35,443 bases of DNA from Bacillota bacterium (GTDB taxonomy: Bacteria; Bacillota; Clostridia; Peptostreptococcales; Acidaminobacteraceae): NCBI GenBank assembly GCA_023443345.1, contig JAEZUZ010000084.1:1-35443 (forward strand), in the 5' to 3' direction. The position numbers and the translations under genes were made by a program. Positions 33,545-35,443 of this stretch are shown in pieces. The notes beneath the pieces were generated by a model. That model did no database searches, was not told the DNA's origin, and worked only from the letters and a program-made list of their open reading frames with translations. Position 1 is the first letter of the stretch. The number at the start of each line of letters is the position of its first letter.

Positions 33545-33611
33545 ATAAACCTTCACTTTAAATAACATTTTAAATACTACTTACATTAAAATTTTTTTTA
33601 ATGGAGGAAGT

Positions 33612-34229
33612 ATGTTATTAGAAAGAAAATTTATCCCAGAAAGAGTTTATTCAAGGCTTGCAGAAGAATTACAATTGTATTACAAGGGAGATCCTGCGCT
33701 ACTTAATTCAAAAATAGCAACAGTTGTAGGAACAAGATCTCCATCAAAGTATGCAATAGATATGACTAAAAAAATAGTTGAAAAATTAGGAAATAGAGGA
33801 TATATTATATCAAGTGGGTTTGCATTAGGAGTTGATTCAATAGCTCATAGAACTGCAATTGATCTTGGTATTAAGACTATAGCTGTGCTTAGTTGTGGAC
33901 TTAATTACAACTATCCTAAGGCAAATATAGATATTAGAAATAAAATAGATCTACTACTTACAGAGTATACATATGATCAATCGCCCAATAAATGGCATTT
34001 TATAAGAAGGAATAGACTTTTAAGTGCCATATGTGATACTCTAATTGTTACAGAATGCTCAATTAAATCTGGAACAATGATTACATGTAAATATGCCATA
34101 GAGCATGGTATTGATTTATGGGCTTTACCATCAGATATTACTAGAGAAGATAAATCAGGATGCAATTATCTCATTTCTCAGGGAGCTTATTGCATACACA
34201 ACTTAGATATTTTTGAGGAATTAATATAG
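33612..34229 (+). CDS. dprA: Short DprA/Smf-type DNA-processing protein (Rossmann core only)
   Basis: DprA binds single-stranded DNA and loads RecA in natural transformation. The 205 residues cover the Rossmann-like core: VVGTRSPSKYAIDM near 38, SGFALGVDSIAHR near 71, LSCGLNYNYPKA near 92, EYTYDQSPNKWHFIRRNRLL near 117 and TECSIKSGTMITCKYAI near 145. The usual N-terminal SAM/HhH domain and C-terminal winged helix are missing (usual length 280-370), and no start or stop anomaly or remnant is seen, so this looks like a compact form rather than a broken gene. Position before topA is the standard one. GGAGG upstream of ATG 33612. Confidence 0.85.
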   Translation: MLLERKFIPERVYSRLAEELQLYYKGDPALLNSKIATVVGTRSPSKYAIDMTKKIVEKLGNRGYIISSGFALGVDSIAHRTAIDLGIKTIAVLSCGLNYNYPKANIDIRNKIDLLLTEYTYDQSPNKWHFIRRNRLLSAICDTLIVTECSIKSGTMITCKYAIEHGIDLWALPSDITREDKSGCNYLISQGAYCIHNLDIFEELI

Positions 34230-34238
34230 GGAGAATAA

Positions 34239-35443
34239 ATGCCAAAAAATCTTGTTATTGTTGAATCACCATCTAAAGCAAAGACTATTGAAAAATATTT
34301 AGGAAAAAATTATAAAGTTGTAGCTACAATAGGTCATATTAGAGACCTTCCTAAAAGTAAGTTAGGTGTAGATGTAGATAATAACTTTGAACCCCTTTAC
34401 ATTACAATTAGAGGTAAGGGTGAAATTGTTAAAAATTTAAAGAAAGAAAGTGCTAAAGCTGATAAAGTTTTTATAGCTACTGACCCTGATAGAGAGGGAG
34501 AAGCTATTGCTTGGCATTTAGAATATTTACTTCAACTTGACCCTAATGAAAAACACAGGGTTACTTTTCATGAAATTACAAAAGATGCAGTAAAAAATGC
34601 TATTAAAAATCCTAGAAAAGTAGATATTAAACTTGTAGATTCACAGCAAGCTAGAAGAGTACTAGATAGACTTGTTGGCTATAAAATTTCACCAATACTT
34701 TGGAGAAAAGTTTTAAAAGGCCTCAGTGCTGGCAGAGTGCAATCTGTAGCTCTACATATGATTGCACAAAGAGAAAAAGAAATAAGAGAATTTATAAGTC
34801 AAGAATATTGGACTTTTGATGTTGAACTAAAAAAAGATAAGTCAAAATTATTAGCTGAATTAGTAAAATTAGATAATAAAAAAGTAGAAGTAGACAATAT
34901 AAATAAGGCACAGGAAATAGAAGACATATTAAAAGATGAAAAGTTTGTTCTTAAAGAGATTACTAATAAAGAAAGAAATAGAGTAGCTCCTGAAGTCTAT
35001 ACAACTGCTTCTTTACAAAGAGATGCTTCTAATATTTTAAATTTTCAAGCACAGAAAACCATGAGAATTGCCCAATCTCTATATGAAGGTATAAAAATTA
35101 AAAGAGGTCTTGAAGGTCTTATAACATATATGAGAACAGATTCTACTAGAATTTCTGATCAAGCAAGATCACAAGTGAATGAATTTATACTAAATAATTA
35201 TGGAAAAGAGTATACAGCAAATAAGAAAAATAGAAATCAAAGTGGTCAAGATGCACACGAAGGTATAAGAGTTACTGATGTAAATAGAACCCCTGAGTCA
35301 CTTCAGAAGTATTTAAATAGGGATGAATTAAAGCTATATACTCTGATATGGAATAGATTTGTTGCATCACAGATGTCTGATGCTAAAGTATTAAATACAA
35401 TATATAATTTTAAATCTAAAAGAGCACAGGCAAAATCTACAGG
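34239..35443 (+). CDS. topA: DNA topoisomerase I, N-terminal part (3' truncated by window edge)
   Basis: Type IA topoisomerase that relaxes negative supercoils. About 401 residues of a roughly 700-residue protein are present. The Toprim domain begins at LVIVESPSKAKTIEKYLG (Glu9) and contains TDPDREGEAIAWHLE near 86; QQARRVLDRLVGY and KGLSAGRVQSVAL follow; the active-site Tyr is in LITYMRTDSTRIS (Tyr297). ATG 34239 follows GGGAG, nine bases after the dprA stop. The zinc-finger end is beyond the window. Confidence 0.97.
   Translation, partial: MPKNLVIVESPSKAKTIEKYLGKNYKVVATIGHIRDLPKSKLGVDVDNNFEPLYITIRGKGEIVKNLKKESAKADKVFIATDPDREGEAIAWHLEYLLQLDPNEKHRVTFHEITKDAVKNAIKNPRKVDIKLVDSQQARRVLDRLVGYKISPILWRKVLKGLSAGRVQSVALHMIAQREKEIREFISQEYWTFDVELKKDKSKLLAELVKLDNKKVEVDNINKAQEIEDILKDEKFVLKEITNKERNRVAPEVYTTASLQRDASNILNFQAQKTMRIAQSLYEGIKIKRGLEGLITYMRTDSTRISDQARSQVNEFILNNYGKEYTANKKNRNQSGQDAHEGIRVTDVNRTPESLQKYLNRDELKLYTLIWNRFVASQMSDAKVLNTIYNFKSKRAQAKST

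Overview
The window is a low-GC (roughly 30% by eye) chromosomal segment of a Gram-positive anaerobe of the Firmicutes/Bacillota. Pointers are YlxM next to ffh, RbgA, the split GcvPA/GcvPB glycine decarboxylase, AGGAGG-type ribosome binding sites with many TTG/GTG starts, and the recG-rsmD-coaD order. A clostridial or Tissierellia-type (Peptoniphilaceae-like) host fits best, but the genus is an inference. No tRNA, rRNA, CRISPR array, transposon, phage gene or attachment site was seen.

Layout. (1) 1-2745 (+): 3' part of recG, then rsmD, coaD and a coiled-coil protein, all overlapping or touching. (2) 2746-5845: a membrane-anchored endonuclease/exonuclease/phosphatase-family protein (+), a 329-base non-coding stretch with a candidate structured RNA and two facing terminators, and an orphan single-pass membrane protein with PKD-like and jelly-roll-like outer domains (-). 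(3) 5910-9541 (+): a YhaO/YhaN (SbcCD-like) pair and a cation diffusion facilitator. (4) 9542-20556: an AraC-type regulator (-), then a nine-gene (+) sugar operon: solute-binding lipoprotein, two permeases, GH112 phosphorylase, a 61-aa membrane protein, a BadF-type sugar kinase, an MsmK-type ATPase, AgaS and a GatZ/KbaZ protein. (5) 20611-21822 (-): a dicarboxylate/amino-acid:cation symporter. (6) 21945-28116 (+): a complete glycine cleavage operon, gcvT-gcvH-gcvPA-gcvPB-lpd, plus a membrane-anchored hypothetical protein. (7) 28203-end (+): the housekeeping run ylxM-ffh-rpsP-khpA-rimM-trmD-rplS-rbgA-rnhB-dprA-topA, with topA cut by the window edge.

The most interesting unit is the sugar operon. 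It reads as uptake of galacto-N-biose (or lacto-N-biose), phosphorolysis inside the cell to galactose 1-phosphate plus the N-acetylhexosamine, phosphorylation of that sugar by the BadF kinase, and AgaS deamination/isomerisation after a deacetylase encoded elsewhere. That yields tagatose 6-phosphate. There is no GatY/KbaY aldolase and no tagatose-6-phosphate kinase beside the lone GatZ/KbaZ protein, so it may act as a tagatose-6-phosphate 4-epimerase giving fructose 6-phosphate directly. The AraC gene and the operon are separated by two exact 11-bp direct repeats 21 bp apart, lying against a weak -35 element, which looks like the operator for activation of the operon.
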